Shown here: positions 34,094 to 46,681 of the stretch, piece by piece
Layout: each line of letters starts with the position of its first letter
Numbering within the stretch: position 1 is the first letter of the stretch
NCBI GenBank assembly: GCA_003260075.1
Contig: QLIY01000632.1
Span: 1 to 64,000, forward strand
From: Phallusia mammillata
Taxonomy: Eukaryota; Chordata; Ascidiacea; Phlebobranchia; Ascidiidae
Direction of reading: 5' to 3'
Length of the DNA stretch: 64,000 nt
Made by a program: the position numbers and the translations under genes
The notes under the pieces: model-generated
The model's database searches: none
What the model was told of the DNA's origin: nothing
Seen by the model: the letters and a program-made list of their open reading frames with translations, nothing else

Positions 34094-34722
34094 TTAACGA
34101 GGTTGGTGAATTACTCTGTTGGTTTGCTTGTTAGACACTGGTTTGGCTACAGTGGGCATGGGCTTATCATGTGACACACGGACCGATTCTGCAGTGAAAT
34201 CCTTGTCACCATGAGTGACAGCACCAGAAACAACTAGATCTTTTTGTGACCTGCAATGCAAAAGCTTTGAATTTTGTTGCAAACAACACAGCCAGGTTTA
34301 TGAACTTTGAAGCTTTTAAATAACAACTTCAAAAATTGCAATATAAACAAGATATCACCATGTATTGATTTTGCATTACAGCAAACATTGAAAATGCTTT
34401 ACCTGTCCTTTGCTACTTGTGATTCCCATGGCGATTCAGCCTCTTCCTTGGTTATCTTTTCCTCGTGTACTCTTGCTCCCTTGATTCTCATTCCTCCAGC
34501 TTTGGCTGCATGCAAAAAATTAACCTTAAAGGCCACAGTAAGATAAAATAATTGTGTATACGTTGTTCAAAGGGGAATTCCAGTTTACAGTGTTAGGCTT
34601 AGAAACGAGAAGATGTCTCAAAAATGTAAACATTGTAAAAAATTGGTTCAAAAACACAGGATCATACTTGCTGGTGGATGTCCACCTTTAAGTTCTTCTG
34701 GTTCACTTACAGGCGACGACAT
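34094..34722 (-). CDS. DAP1: death-associated protein 1 homologue
   Basis: Three small exons in transcript order: 34668-34722, 34403-34505, 34094-34250, all in phase, giving about 104 residues, the family's usual size. Exon 1 starts ATG-TCG-TCG (MSSPVSEPEELKGGHPPA). Exon 2 gives the family core KAGGMRIKGARVHEEK and ESPWES. Exon 3 gives SGAVTHGDKDF, then the proline/lysine tail ending HQPR. The GHPPA, KAGGMRI and G(V/A)xxxGDKDF blocks are those of DAP1/DAPL1, small disordered proteins linked to mTOR-dependent autophagy control. The plus-strand frame at 34613-34873 is a shadow of exon 1. A TTATTTTAG acceptor lies just upstream of the start codon on the minus strand. Confidence 0.88.
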
Positions 34723-37090
34723 TGTTTTTCGTAATCAGGTACCTAAAATAACAAACAGGAATGAAATAACACAAAAAAGAAAACAAATCGAACCACGCTT
34801 TGGCAGCGGACGTGGCGCAAAACACCAGGCGAGAGCGAGATTTGGTACGTCACAATCCAGGTACGCCACCTAGTAAGCTGGAATAAACATTTGTTTTTTT
34901 GAAATGTTAGAAAATGACAGAACAATATGCAATACAATGTATGTCAGCTGGATCAAGCTTAGAATCAAAGTTTAAATCTTCAAACCCAATTCTTTTGAAA
35001 TTAAGGCTTTGATCATTGTGAACATAATTTATCATTTTTCGCTGTTGGCATCAAAAAGAAAATAATTAATGAAGCGCGTTGTACTTGTTTTTAACCACTG
35101 TACCACGGCAAAGGATGACAATTGTGCAATCTACATAAACGGTTAGGTGAGGTTTAAATTCCCTAAGTTTAAAAATTCCTCCCTTCGGATGAATTCCTCA
35201 GTTTCACTAGCCTTGTTGCATTATCACTGCTATTGTGACGTTACAATCCTTTAGATGAAATTGGATGGCTATCGTCACGTTGATTGCTTTATTCACGGCA
35301 AAACGTGACAGAGTGAGGTGAGGTGTCTGTTTTACTCCTAATTCAAATTTGTCTGTATTGCATGTTTAGAGACAAGTAAAGTAAACCGTGTTTGTTTTGT
35401 TCATTGTTTAGTTTTGAATTTTGGTCTCAATTTATTTTTTTGTTACACATGACGTATAGCATGGTTTATTTTCCAAGAGTGCTTGCATCGTATGTTTGCG
35501 TTTGGCAACACTCAATGCCCTTTGCTCATAATGAACTACCGCATATGTATTGCCTTCTGTCAGTTTCATGAAGTATTACAAATTCGGCATTCTGCTTCTA
35601 GTTGTGGGGAAGTGTGATTGAAAAAGAGCGGCCATCATCCATGCTGGGTTAGTTTGTCGTTTCGGAAAGCCGTAAATATTTTTTAGCCACAGAACAGTTT
35701 GTAGTGAGCCAAAAAATTCTTTGCCAAAGAATAGTTTCAACACAAAAAGGAAAGAAGTCCTATTCAAAGAAATCATCTGTGTGTTTACAAACTTTTCTGT
35801 ACTTTCGGACGCCTAAAAAGTTGATTTTTTAATGCAGCAAAACATGCAACATTTCCAACGAAGTTTGTATCAATTGGTGTAATTTTCTGCGTGAGGTAAG
35901 ACGTACTTCATGTTGTAAAGACGTCTTTATATTAATACCTACACTACACCAAACTGGTTCGTAGATTACCTCAAAACATTACGGTTTTCTTCAATCAGAT
36001 TAACTTTTTAAGTTATTTATAAAATCAAAATTTATGACCATATTGATTCAATGACTTTAAAATCATGCTTTTATGTGTTTGTTAAAGTTTTGTTACATTA
36101 TACACAACAATTTCCTACAGTGCAGTCAGTTTTATAGCATGAATATGCGTTCTATGCCTATGCTCTGTCTAAAAATGGTTGGTGCAGGCTAGCGGTAACT
36201 TTAACTATATGTGTTTTATGGAGTGATTTTCAGACTAGTAAAGCAAGATGGTAAAACTAAAATTAATTGTGGCTAGGTCATCTATAAGGTGTTGCATGAA
36301 TTACCAATATGTTTTGTGCTACACTACCGGTGAATACCCATACAACACAACTAAAAAGAAAAAAAAAGATCTGTATCAAATGTGCATATCTTGCACACTT
36401 CGATGTGGCTTTAGGGGTTTAGGACAAGCAATGAGCGCCACTTACCTAATGTTGACTGGAATATTGCAGTAATGGATAAAAACAGTAGAAAGGGACTGAA
36501 ATTATTAGAAAGAGCACATAACTAAGTTATTAAGCTTTCTGAAAAATTCGGTACGAAAATGAGTATAAACCTACACTTCCCTTAAAACTTAGGGGATATA
36601 AATAATGAGAATTAAGCTGAAAGGTTCCAACAGGATATCAGTAAAACGAAACGTGTCAGGGAAGAGGGAATAATGTGGTCCTGGCTAACTGCTGTTGGTC
36701 AATTAAACGGGACGATATTGCTGCCACTCAATTCCGAAAGTTACCAAAGTACATGTGTAGGCCTATACCTGATAACTTACAAATTTCAAACATTTTTTGT
36801 TTTTTTGTGTTGAATTTTGTTTGTTAGGAGTGTCCATCTGTTACATTTAAAATTAAATTCGAAATTTTGTTCTTGCAATAACGTTAATTCCAAATAAAAT
36901 ACTCAAAACCAGTTTCACTATAGTGTATACATATNTACATATAGATTGTTTTTCAAACGTGGATGTACCATAACAGGAAAACTAGACGTGATACAGATAA
37001 ACCGATTGCATTTTTGAAATCAGGGCACTAAAGTCAAAATCAGTTAAAACATTACAGACACCAGTAAAAAAATATTTTTTTGTTGCCCAG
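34723..37090. other. long stretch without recognised gene
   Basis: Upstream of DAP1. It is mostly AT-rich sequence with scattered short frames (for example 35576-35776 minus, 36248-36472 plus) that show no family resemblance. One ambiguous base lies at about 36935. Regulatory sequence for DAP1 may lie in the first few hundred bases but no motif can be supported. Confidence 0.45.
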
Positions 37091-37468
37091 TAACCGGTCT
37101 CACATAGCTGGTGCTGCAGGTCACATTATAACAACCGACGAAACACCAGTCATGGTATCAAGAAGAACCAGATCTAACTTTCAGGCCAGGCATTTCAACA
37201 AGGTAGTAAATTTGTATGTTATATTTTTTTGTCATGATTTTTGTCTCTCTGGGACAGAGCGACTCCCGAAGGTATTATTGCTCGGAGAATTGCTGCCCAA
37301 AGGGAGATCGGTCTGATAATAATAGGCCACCAATGATGACTTGGCTTGTAAGGTCTCTGCCATATTCCTGACATAGTCTACATGTGATAATAATGGATTC
37401 ATACAACTGTTTGCAGGCATGCTGCGACAATACACATCGCATTGTCACCCATTCAAATGGAATACTGA
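37091..37468 (+). CDS. unrecognised gene, possible last three exons
   Basis: Candidate exons 37091-37202, 37258-37352 and 37417-37468 follow CAG acceptors, end at GT donors, and join in phase to a TGA. They read NRSHIAGAAGHIITTDETP, VMVSRRTRSNFQARHFNK, then a cysteine-bearing SDSRRYYCSENCCPKGD stretch and a short hydrophobic end. The first exon looks like real coding sequence (balanced composition, no stop). The later two are less convincing. I do not recognise the family and found no upstream exon. A competing minus-strand reading of 37520-37640 (FTGEVQTTPGMGLAAMARN) overlaps the same area. Confidence 0.3.
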
Positions 37469-38279
37469 GAGCCCGCGATTGAAAAAAAAAATTTTGAAAG
37501 AACGAACGGGACATATTATTAAGTTTATTCTTTCCTACAGTGATTATGTCTTTGGCGGCGAAAACGAGAGAAATCCCAATATTTCGCGCCATTGCCGCCA
37601 ATCCCATACCAGGTGTAGTTTGCACTTCGCCTGTGAAGGCACTGACAAAAAAAATCGCCCTTTAATAGGGCACACCATGCAAATTTCTAATCTTGCATCT
37701 GTTTAGTGTTGCGTGGAACTGAATTTTGTATAGTATAATGTTTGTAGCGCAAACATTATATAGTGCTGTGTTGTAAGCGAGCAAGAAAATAATAACAATT
37801 TATTCAACTCGAACCGGTCCGGAAAGCACCGCCCAGGTATCGATGATAGGCCATAGGGGTACACTTGGATTACAGGAAATTACAGCAAACTGTTGGTAAA
37901 AATATAACTAATAACTGCGTTTGGTTTTCCGTTGTCAGGATTTAGAAGCTGGCTTGTACTGTGAGTTTTTCAAACTTTTTCCAGCCAGTCTCAAAAAGCA
38001 ATCGTTTCTAGTCGCAAATTCGTGTGTGGACATATTTTGCCACTGGAATATATGAAGCCAGAGACTTGCAAAAGTAGGCTGCAACGCAATTAAAACCGAA
38101 CTGTAATGAAATCAACTATCTGCAACTTTTCAGCCTGGTGATGGTTTTTAGTTCAATTTGGTTGCTATACCTTTCTTCACCAATGCGACCTATACCCATG
38201 CTTAACCATTACGAAAGTAAATATTTAGACCTTTAAATCTGAGATGAGCAAACCCCGTGCGACTCGCTGATTAAAGGTA

Positions 38280-38420
38280 GTGCGACACGCAGAGACGCTT
38301 GGATTTCGAATATACTCGCAAACGAGTCAATTATTACATATTTTTGAGCAGACCAAGGCGTTGTAACTGAATATAGGCATATTTCGTTTGTAACAATGTA
38401 GAATCACCTTATGTTTTGTA
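38280..38420. repeat. diverged copy of the 24849-25125 hAT family
   Basis: Phrases CGCAGAGACGCTTGGATTTC and ATTATTACATATTTTTGAGC match the MITE in NKRF intron 7. No termini or target duplication remain. Confidence 0.5.
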
Positions 38421-38517
38421 TAGGTTCGGGTCTGTAGTAAAAATACTGCTATAAATCATCCTTTCTTGACGAAAACGTTCAAAAAACGTTTGTGACATCG
38501 TAACATACATGGCCCCA

Positions 38518-39574
38518 TAGGCGCCGAGTTTTACAAAAATGCAAGGTGGCGGACGTAAAATATGACGTCACTTTGTGTGACGTCACTAATGCGTACAATT
38601 GCAAGCAGACATGGGGTCGAATACACGCTTCCTGTATTCGAATACTTTACGAATACCTCGATGATTGTATACCGAATTCATGAATACTTAATATTTGAGT
38701 GACAGCAATTCGAATAGTATTCGAAAAATGCGACTCAAGTAATTTTATTCACGAATTGTTTCATAATGTTTTTGTGACATAATTGTATTCGAATAAAACG
38801 TGTCAAGTATTTGTATTCATGAATAGTTGACCAAAAAACAACAACATGTAATTCGAATACTATTCGAATAAACCTATAAGCATGTATTCGTATTCATGAA
38901 TACTTACGTCATATTTGAGATGTAGCTATTCGAATTATTGGTTTCAGTTATTTGTATTCACGAATTGTTCAATTGTTGTAAGAAGCAAACGATTTGAATG
39001 CACCGATTTGGGTATTTGTCAGGGTTGCCAGGTGGCCTAAAAATCGGACAAAAAACGATATATAGGCCTAATTTCACATGCCGTGTCCGACGCCTAAAAA
39101 TCATTATAGGGCATTTAGTTTTTTGTCCTAATATGTCCGAATTTTGCTGATTGAATAACTTTTTGTCTTCTTCCTATTTTTTGAAGGTTGCAAACCTTTT
39201 TTACGACAAAACGTGGTTTAAAAGTGCAACTTGTTTTGGTTAGTACCTTGTTTATGACAATAACACACAATTGTCAGCCAGTGAATGTTTAGCCATTGTT
39301 GTGTACAATGCAATTGTATTGTAATAAATGGTTATCTAAGGTGATATGAAGCAACAAGTTGACGAAACATTTTTTAAACGTTGCGAAACCAATGATGAAC
39401 GCTACAGCAACGTGTTGAAATTACCAACTAAATACTATTTCAAACATATCGTTTTTTTCGAACATGGGAAGTTCGTTGGGCTTTAAGTTTGGATTTCAGT
39501 TCTTGTGGTTGCACGCATAAGTGACGTCATATTTTACGTCCACCACTTTGCATTTGTGTAAAACTCGGCGCTTA
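38518..39574. mobile_element. MITE with about 55-bp inverted ends and TA flanks
   Basis: The left end TAGGCGCCGAGTTTTACAAA continues through AAGGTGGCGGACGTAAAATATGACGTCA. The right end is its inverse, finishing ACTCGGCGCTTA. A TA at each edge would fit a Tc1/mariner-like duplication. Internal phrases (TTTTGGTTAG, GTACAATGCAATTGTA, AACAAGTTGACGAAACATTTT) recur in the element at 60016-60550. The middle (38600-39000) holds TTCGAAT-rich repeats that may be a nested insertion. Confidence 0.65.
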
Positions 39575-39879
39575 TGAGTTTAGGGAACGTAAACGCACAA
39601 AAAATGGCAGTTGGCACCTCGATATTGATACCTTGGAATTATACGCTCTCGTTTTTTTTGTCCTAAAATGTCCGATTTTCAGACAAATACTGTCCGAATC
39701 CAGCTGACAGTACCTGGCAACCCTGGCCTTGACTGCTACAGTACAGAACTTTATTGAGATTAACGGACTGTGAAGGTTGATTAAAATTCTGCACCCAAAA
39801 ACGAAAGTATAATAACGTATAATGCAAGAAACGAAAAAAGATTAAATTACGNTGTTTCGTAACATAAACAAAAACTTGT

Positions 39880-40380
39880 CAAATCAGGTCACATTCACTG
39901 CCAAATCGAATTGTATTCGAATCTATTTGGCAAAAATATGTGGCAACATATTCTCGACTCCTAGTGTGGAGGTAATCGACAATTCGAATTGTATTCGTAA
40001 AATTCCAGTTATGTATTTGATTTTACTAATCTTACGTTGCCAAAGGCTAACAACAATTCGAATTGTATTCGTGAAAATGTAGTAATGTATTCGATTTCAT
40101 GAATTGTTACGTTGCCAAAGGCCGACAACAATTCGAATTGTATTCGTAAAAAATTATCGTGTATTCGAATTTGCAAATTCTTAGGTTGGCAAGGACCTAC
40201 AAAAATTCGAATTGTATTCGAATGAATTTACTCAAGCTTTTGTATTCGTGAATTGTTAGTTCAAAAGTTAACATAAACTATTTGAATTGTATTCATGAAC
40301 TCTCGAACGAAAGCCAAAATCTTTCGAATTTAGCACGAAGGTAACAAAACCTGTATTCGAATGCATTCGAATGACGAATA
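39880..40380. repeat. AATTCGAATTGTATTCG repeat array
   Basis: The palindromic core ATTCGAAT or AATTCGAATTGTATTCG recurs about every 60-75 bases (near 39904, 39982, 40057, 40131, 40207). It is accompanied by phrases such as ACGTTGCCAAAGGC(T/C)(A/G)ACAAC. Spacing is irregular, so it is a diverged tandem repeat rather than a clean satellite. A related cluster lies at 38620-38990. Confidence 0.65.
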
Positions 40381-40589
40381 CGAATGGCCCATGTCTGATT
40401 GCAAGTACTCAAACCCCAACAAACTTTCCATAGAATGCAACGTTCGTCAAAATTAGAAGAAAACGATATGTCTGAAATAATATTTAGTTTATTACAACAC
40501 ATTTGCATTGTACACAACAATGGTCAAACGTTCACTGGCAGACAACTATGTGTTTGACGTCATAAGCCCAAAGAGAAGAGAGAGAAAAT

Positions 40590-40717
40590 TGTTTCAAATC
40601 TTAATTTTTTTTCAGATTTGACAATATTTCTCACGATGCCGCTATAAACTAACCAAAATATCCACGGTGGCCGCCACCGTGTTTTACAAACCCAAGGTGG
40701 CCCTTTCAGGATAGGCG
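40590..40717. mobile_element. inverted partial copy of the GGCGCC MITE family
   Basis: Contains TCCACGGTGGCCGCCACCGTG and ACAAACCCAAGGTGGCC, the inverse of the left part of the element at 60016, ending GGATAGGCGC. Only one end is present. Confidence 0.5.
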
Positions 40718-41181
40718 CAAAAATAACAAGTGTGTGTCGTTTGTGTTGTCAGTCCCGGGGGAAACCCCTAATGGTAGTGTTTGTATCTTTGTATACGTCA
40801 GACAGACTGGTTGCCATGTTGTTATTTTTTTCAAAAAGAGGAACTCAAGTTTTACTGATTTTTTTGCCTTTTAGTTTTAAGAACAAATTTACTTGGCACT
40901 GAAAATAGAGTAGTTTTTTGATGTCATAAAGACTGATGCATGCACCTTGGAAGAAACCTGGTGCAATTAATGTTTTTTTTATTTTCTTGTTTAAAAATTT
41001 GTTGGTTTTATTTTTCTGTGGTAACATTTATGTATTATTTAAGATCAATTTGCATGACATCAGTTACTTTAAATGTCTTTTGTAGTACTTATGCCCAGAT
41101 TGAAACTTCTGTTTGTTTTTTACATGAAAACTTTTTTTCTATTTTCAGTTTCACTTTTTGTTAGTTTAGTGTAACAGAAGG

Positions 41182-44100
41182 ATGTATGAAACTTCCATTG
41201 TGTTAACCGTTGTTTTTACTTCATTACACCATTTCTGTGAATCTACTGAAATTCCTACTTACAAGCACCCTACTATTTCCACACAACTATGTTTTCAATG
41301 CCCACCTGGCTACCGACTTGAAAGTGTGGGGATTGAAGCAAAAAAGTGTCCAACTACTCCCATGGGTGAACCCTCTTTTCCCAACTGTATACAATGTCCA
41401 GAAGGCTACTATTCGGAACAGTAAGTAATTCTAAACTAATACATTTAGCTTCTTTTTAGGTAATTTCAGCATGAAAACCACTAAATCAGTCGCTGTATTT
41501 TATTTGTTTTACAAAAGCAACTGAATTTCGCTTTTATAAAGCATCATTAATGTCTGAAAATAAAGATATTTAAGAAAAGAATAAAACCAATAAATCATTT
41601 AATGAACCTGGACCGTCACAGTCTTTTGCTTTATGAGATAGGAGATTTCATTAATAAGAAAAGATTTACTAGCTTCTTTTTAAACTAAAATTTGAATAAT
41701 TTCTAATAACTCTGACGAGCCAGGAACTAAACTTTAACTTTTTTTGGCACTGTTCTTTATTAAATATTTCCTTTTTGTATACTGCCTGCTTGTTAAGCAA
41801 ATTATGTATTTAATAGTGTTAGACCTATGCAAACATTAAATTAATGTGCTGTTTGTAGTGATAAAAGAAATAAATGCACACATATAAATGTTAGTTCATT
41901 GTTGAAATATTGCAGAGATAGAAAGAGAGGAAGCATTAATTTTACTTATGTGTTATCTGATTTTACAAACATATGATTCCTAATGAATAAAATATGCCCA
42001 TGAAGGGAAGGACTTACATTGAGCACAAATACAATCATTCGCCACTTTCTGGGCATATTATTGAACTTAAACTGTTTGTTAATAATAAAAGTTTACTCAC
42101 AAAAACTATGCCTTTTTTGCTGAGGACGTTTTGTGTTGAATGAGAGTGGCAAGAATAATAAACCTCTGTTCTAAAAACATTGAGTCAAACTTGTACATCA
42201 CTGCTGTTTCTGGCCAGTTTCCTTTGCAAAAGTTCGCAAACTTTCAAAGCCTGACAAGGACAAACATATTTGTTTTAAAAACAGTACAACAAAACATTGC
42301 TTTTCTTTTTGTAAATAGGTGGAACACATTGCACTACTGCAGGGAACAAGACCCATGTACAAAACCATATCAGTTTGTTCTTTACCATGGTAGACAGACA
42401 CAGCCTAACATAGTAAGATTTATGATTGATTGCCATGTTCTGGTCAAATAAAAGTGTAATCAAAATTTTTGCATTTGAAATTTGACAAGGTAAAACATAG
42501 GGTAGTTGCACAATTATACCAATGATAATATGCTGTTTTAATCACTAAATAGCTATATTGCACATAGGATTATCATTTTAATTTGAAGTATTTCGTCTAT
42601 TTTGATCTAGTGTGGATGCATACATGGATTTGTTGACAAACACAACTGTAGGCCACCAAACACAAAACAATGTCAACAAAACACTCAAATGAGCAAACAA
42701 CCTGATTTACCCACTGCACTCACTACTCAAAGTTTATCTGAAAGTATGTTTTATTTATATAGGCTCCTTTTCATGAAGGGAATACATGTTTTTTCTCTTG
42801 TTTTTTTTGTATCTCCAACATGATTTTGTGGTACCCTACTTACATGGCAAATAGGCACCACAAGTTTTAATATCTTAAACTTTAGTCAACCTATTTGTTT
42901 AGGCCTGCTTTTCTAAGTGTATAACTTTGTCATTTGTTGGTTGCACAATAGCATTGTGTTCTCAAGTTTGTGGGTTCTATTCCTATCTTGATCATTTCTG
43001 TTATCTTAAGCAACAAAGGTTTAGTGACATTACTTGGACTCAGTGGTTTCTGATGGGTTTAACAAAGTTGTAGTCCCAACTGCCAATAAAAAATAAATAA
43101 ATAATGGAATTGCAATAAAACAGGCAGCTCAACAGCAGACTCACTGTGAGCACAACACATTTAAGAGTTGCCTACCCACTGAGGATAAAAATGTGAAACA
43201 AACAAACAAATATACTATTTTCAGGATCTTTAAATGAAAGTGTTCTTTATTTGTTTTCCTTGAAGTAAAGTGTCTGCTTGTGTTTAGAAAAATATTGCAA
43301 TGTTTTACAACCATAAATTGGGAAATAACTAAAAAAGTTTTCTGACTAAACCTGTTTTAATATCGTTTTATTTTTCAATAGGGGATAATGTTAATGAACC
43401 TGAAGTTAACTTGCTCATCTCGATAGGAGTTTGTGTTGCTTTTGTGATGATATGTCTTATCTTGGCTATACGGTTGTATATTGTGTCACATCAGAACGGT
43501 ATGTGGAAAAATTTATGGTGCATATAAGTCCTGTCTTAAGTTTAGTGCTCTATCTTACCTAAATATGTGCTTTTTGTTTCATGTATTTATAAATGCGTAC
43601 TAAACTATGTAACATAGGCACTTGTCTAAATACATGTTGAATATTTACAATAAAAATGACCAATACCAGTGGATCCTAACATATATTTTACTTAAAGTAC
43701 TGTACGTATTACCACAGGTTTTGTGATGTTTGCTGTAATACTAATGTTTTTGTATTATCAGAAGCCAAAAGAGAGCATTGTAAAGCTAATGGAAAATTTA
43801 GAAAAGATGTATTCAAAGAAGGTGAATGATTTTATCATAAAGTGTTTGACAAACTCAAATTAAATTTGCTGGTAGAAATAGTTATGGTGGAATGTTCTGT
43901 GTTTTCATTTTATCTTGAAGATGTAGTTGCAAATATATTTAGAACAATTTATTGTACCTATGTGCTGTACCTGCAATGGTCAAAATTTGTAGTAATATGT
44001 TGGTTTTCTGAAAGTAGTGTTAACTGTTTAAAGCGGCTATTTTGAGGTAAGTAACATCCAAACATGTTGAATGTATTTTTAACATTAATTGTGATATTTT

Positions 44101-44722
44101 TTATAGTATATCTGGAATCTATTTAATTTCATGTAGCGTTAAAAAAGCAATGTTTAGCATGCAATATAATTTTCAGATTAAATTCACCCGTTGGCCCAAA
44201 GTATTTTTAACTTAATGTATTTTTATTTTTCATTATTGGGCAGCTGCAAAACATGTGGAACAGAATTTATCACCAGTATACATTCAAGACTTTTTGAGAA
44301 ATGGACTAGATTTTGACCAAAATGTAATTCAGCGCATTACACAAGCCCCCCCCCCCGGCAGCTGCAAAACATGTGGAACAGAATTTATCACCAGTATACA
44401 TTCATAAGTTTATGAGAAATGGACTGGATTTTGACCAAAATGTAATTGAGCGCATTACACAAGGAGGTTTGACTTGTTTGCAACTGTACTGACTAGACTG
44501 GGACATATTTAAAAAAATATTTTTGTCACAGCTAATGGACAGCCTGCAAAAATAATAATGAATGCCATAGAACATTGGAAAGGACAGAAACCTGGTACGA
44601 ATGTTGATGATCTAATTTCAGCATTAGAGAATAGCGGTCTGCAGACAATTGCAAACGAAGTCAAAGAATTGGTAAAAAGACCACATGATGCTGATAATTG
44701 TGATCTAGAATCATTGGTGTAA
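41182..44722 (+). CDS. TNF-receptor-like type I membrane protein with death domain
   Basis: Seven phase-consistent exons: 41182-41420, 42319-42412, 42611-42743, 43382-43498, 43762-43821, 44362-44466, 44532-44722. About 310 residues. In order: a signal peptide (MYETSIVLTVVFTSLHHFC); one or two short cysteine-rich repeats (LCFQCPPGYRLES, CIQCPEGYYSEQ, HYCREQDPCT, CGCIHGFVDKHNC); a Thr/Ser/Gln stalk; one transmembrane helix (LLISIGVCVAFVMICLILAI); a short basic juxtamembrane part; and a C-terminal death domain (SPVYIHKFMRNGLDFDQN, then IIMNAIEHWKGQKPGTN, DDLISALENSGLQTIANEV). The layout is that of death receptors of the TNFR superfamily, which bind trimeric ligands and recruit adaptors. I cannot name a vertebrate orthologue. 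Exon 6 exists twice around a gap (first copy 44244-44345), with amino-acid differences. Confidence 0.82.
44244..44356 (+). repeat. other-allele copy of the death-domain exon, ended by a gap
   Basis: First copy of exon 6 followed by an 11-C run (44346-44356). Against 44362-44466 it shows six nucleotide differences, five of them non-synonymous (four residues) and one silent. Only the second copy has the intact donor and joins exon 7 in phase. Confidence 0.7.
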
Positions 44723-46681
44723 TGGCATTTGCAAAGTAAACACTTTAAAAGTGCACGATCTTTGTCACCTCGGGATTACATGGAGACACGCACAAGGACA
44801 TGTTACACCAGATCTTAGTTCGCGGCCGTAAATAAGGTTTTGGTGGGACCACGACCACCTTTAAACGTACAAAAAAATTGCGACAAGCTCTGTTTCAAGT
44901 CCGTGAATGGTTATTCCGAGGCAAAAAATTCCGCACATGAACAGGTTGACAAAACACTGATATTGTCCCAGATGACGTATGGCGCAATACTAGGCCTACC
45001 ATGCATCCTCAATTTGGAGAACATGTCCTCCTTTTTAACAAAAACCAAGTTGTTCTCCCGGGACAATAAAAGTGCCCAAATGTCTTTCTTTTTTAATTAC
45101 CAAATATCGTTACGGCAGCTATGCCTTTGAAAAAAGCCTAAATTACATCGTCAGTTTATCTTTTAAAGAAATATGGGTGCATTTTGCACAGCACTTTTGT
45201 AAAAATACAACCTTAGTTTAGTTTGATAAACGCTAAACTTTATCCAAATTATTCTGTAGCAATTGACTGCGAAAAAACGTGTAATATCTTCTGCTCTTAC
45301 TTTTTGGCCTTAAAAATATTCAATTCAAAAACCTTAAAAGTAAAAGTAGTTTTTTTCAATTTTTTAACCATGTGTCCTCCTTTTTGTTGATGGAAATATA
45401 GTAGGCCTACGCAATACCCATGCCAAAAATTAAACCCACAAGCTTGCAGGTAAAAATTAGATTTTGTGTACCTTTTTATCTGGTTCATATAATTTTGTGT
45501 TGTGTGGTCAGATGTATTTTTCATGTGCTAGATTTGCTTTATTTTCTACTACATTTAAAGACATGGTACGTGAAAACACCGACCCTCTCGGAATCAATTG
45601 ACCCTAATTTTCCTTTACTGGCTCTGATCTTCATCTTGTTTCCGCTGTTTTATAGGTGGATAAATTATGTTTTGATTTTCTCCACTGTTTTGTTGATGCT
45701 ATATTTTGTTTTAGTTTTTTTTTCACAGAATAGATGTGCAGTTTAAAGTTGACTGTCAAGTGACTACTTTTTCGGTGCTATCATTTTTTATGGTATGACA
45801 TTGTTACGTTTTTTCGAGCATGTTTTATTCATATATGCGACAAACGCTTTATCTTCTATTTTGTCTGTTTTTAAAAAAAATAAATGCTTAATGTGCCCAA
45901 ATAATGCATGCATTTCAAAAAGCTTTGTCTGTTCAAAATTGAACAAAGCTCTTGTATTGCATGTAGCCTACTAATGTGTGCAGGTTGGTCTAATAATTTC
46001 CGTTATGATGTTTTACGGATTTTAGAGGAATAGTTACGCCAGAGGTGCTTAACCAAGGGGAATTTACTTTCGAAGGATAAAATAGGCAACATTTTGTTAG
46101 GTACTTATCTTGGAGGTGACATTTTAGCGTTTCGTAAAATGCGGCTTGCGGACAATCTTTGACTACAACTACGCAAATGGATTTAATTTAAAATGAACAA
46201 CTTAAAATTGATTCGCACTTAAACGCTTTAAAACACTAGATTTGTGGACTTTTGATACAAGATCGGGTCTCAATTTAAATACATGAAAAATTTCCCCCCC
46301 CCCATGTTAAATGTAGTTTCGGTTTTTTAGTAATTTGATCGGATATTAATTGCCCTATGCATGTGAATGTACCGTTTTAGTCCACAGTTCTAAGTTTAAT
46401 GTTATGTTTTTGTGCTGATTTTTCCCCCCCCCCAAAACACTAGATTTGTGGACTTTTGATACAAGATCGGGTCTCAATTTATGTGTGGCCAGGTACAGTC
46501 GTTGCTCAAATACATGAAAAATTGAACTCGGGTTTACTTTTGTATTTGTTGTGCAAGCAACACAATATCACACAAACTCATCTTCCAAGAAAAAACAAAA
46601 ACGCCATTTCAGAAGTTGGCGCAATTTACAAACATCGCTGCTGCCAAAAGTTACATTAGTAAATCAGTACAAGTTACTCGA
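44723..46681. other. intergenic stretch with two gap runs
   Basis: No gene recognised between the convergent TNFR (+) and annexin (-) genes. Ten-C runs lie at 46294-46303 and 46424-46433. The block between them repeats 46847-46970. The sequences on either side repeat 46231-46275 (at 46437-46481) and the GAAAAATT region near 46515. Confidence 0.55.

Noticed and set aside
34613-34873. Plus-strand 86-codon frame beginning MSQKCKHCKK
   Set aside because: It lies over DAP1 exon 1 on the opposite strand, which has strong family resemblance and matching splice sites.
37275-37640. Minus-strand frame with FTGEVQTTPGMGLAAMARN after a good acceptor
   Set aside because: It looks protein-like, but I could not place it in a family or find a proper donor and partner exons, so I kept only the in-phase plus-strand model at low confidence.
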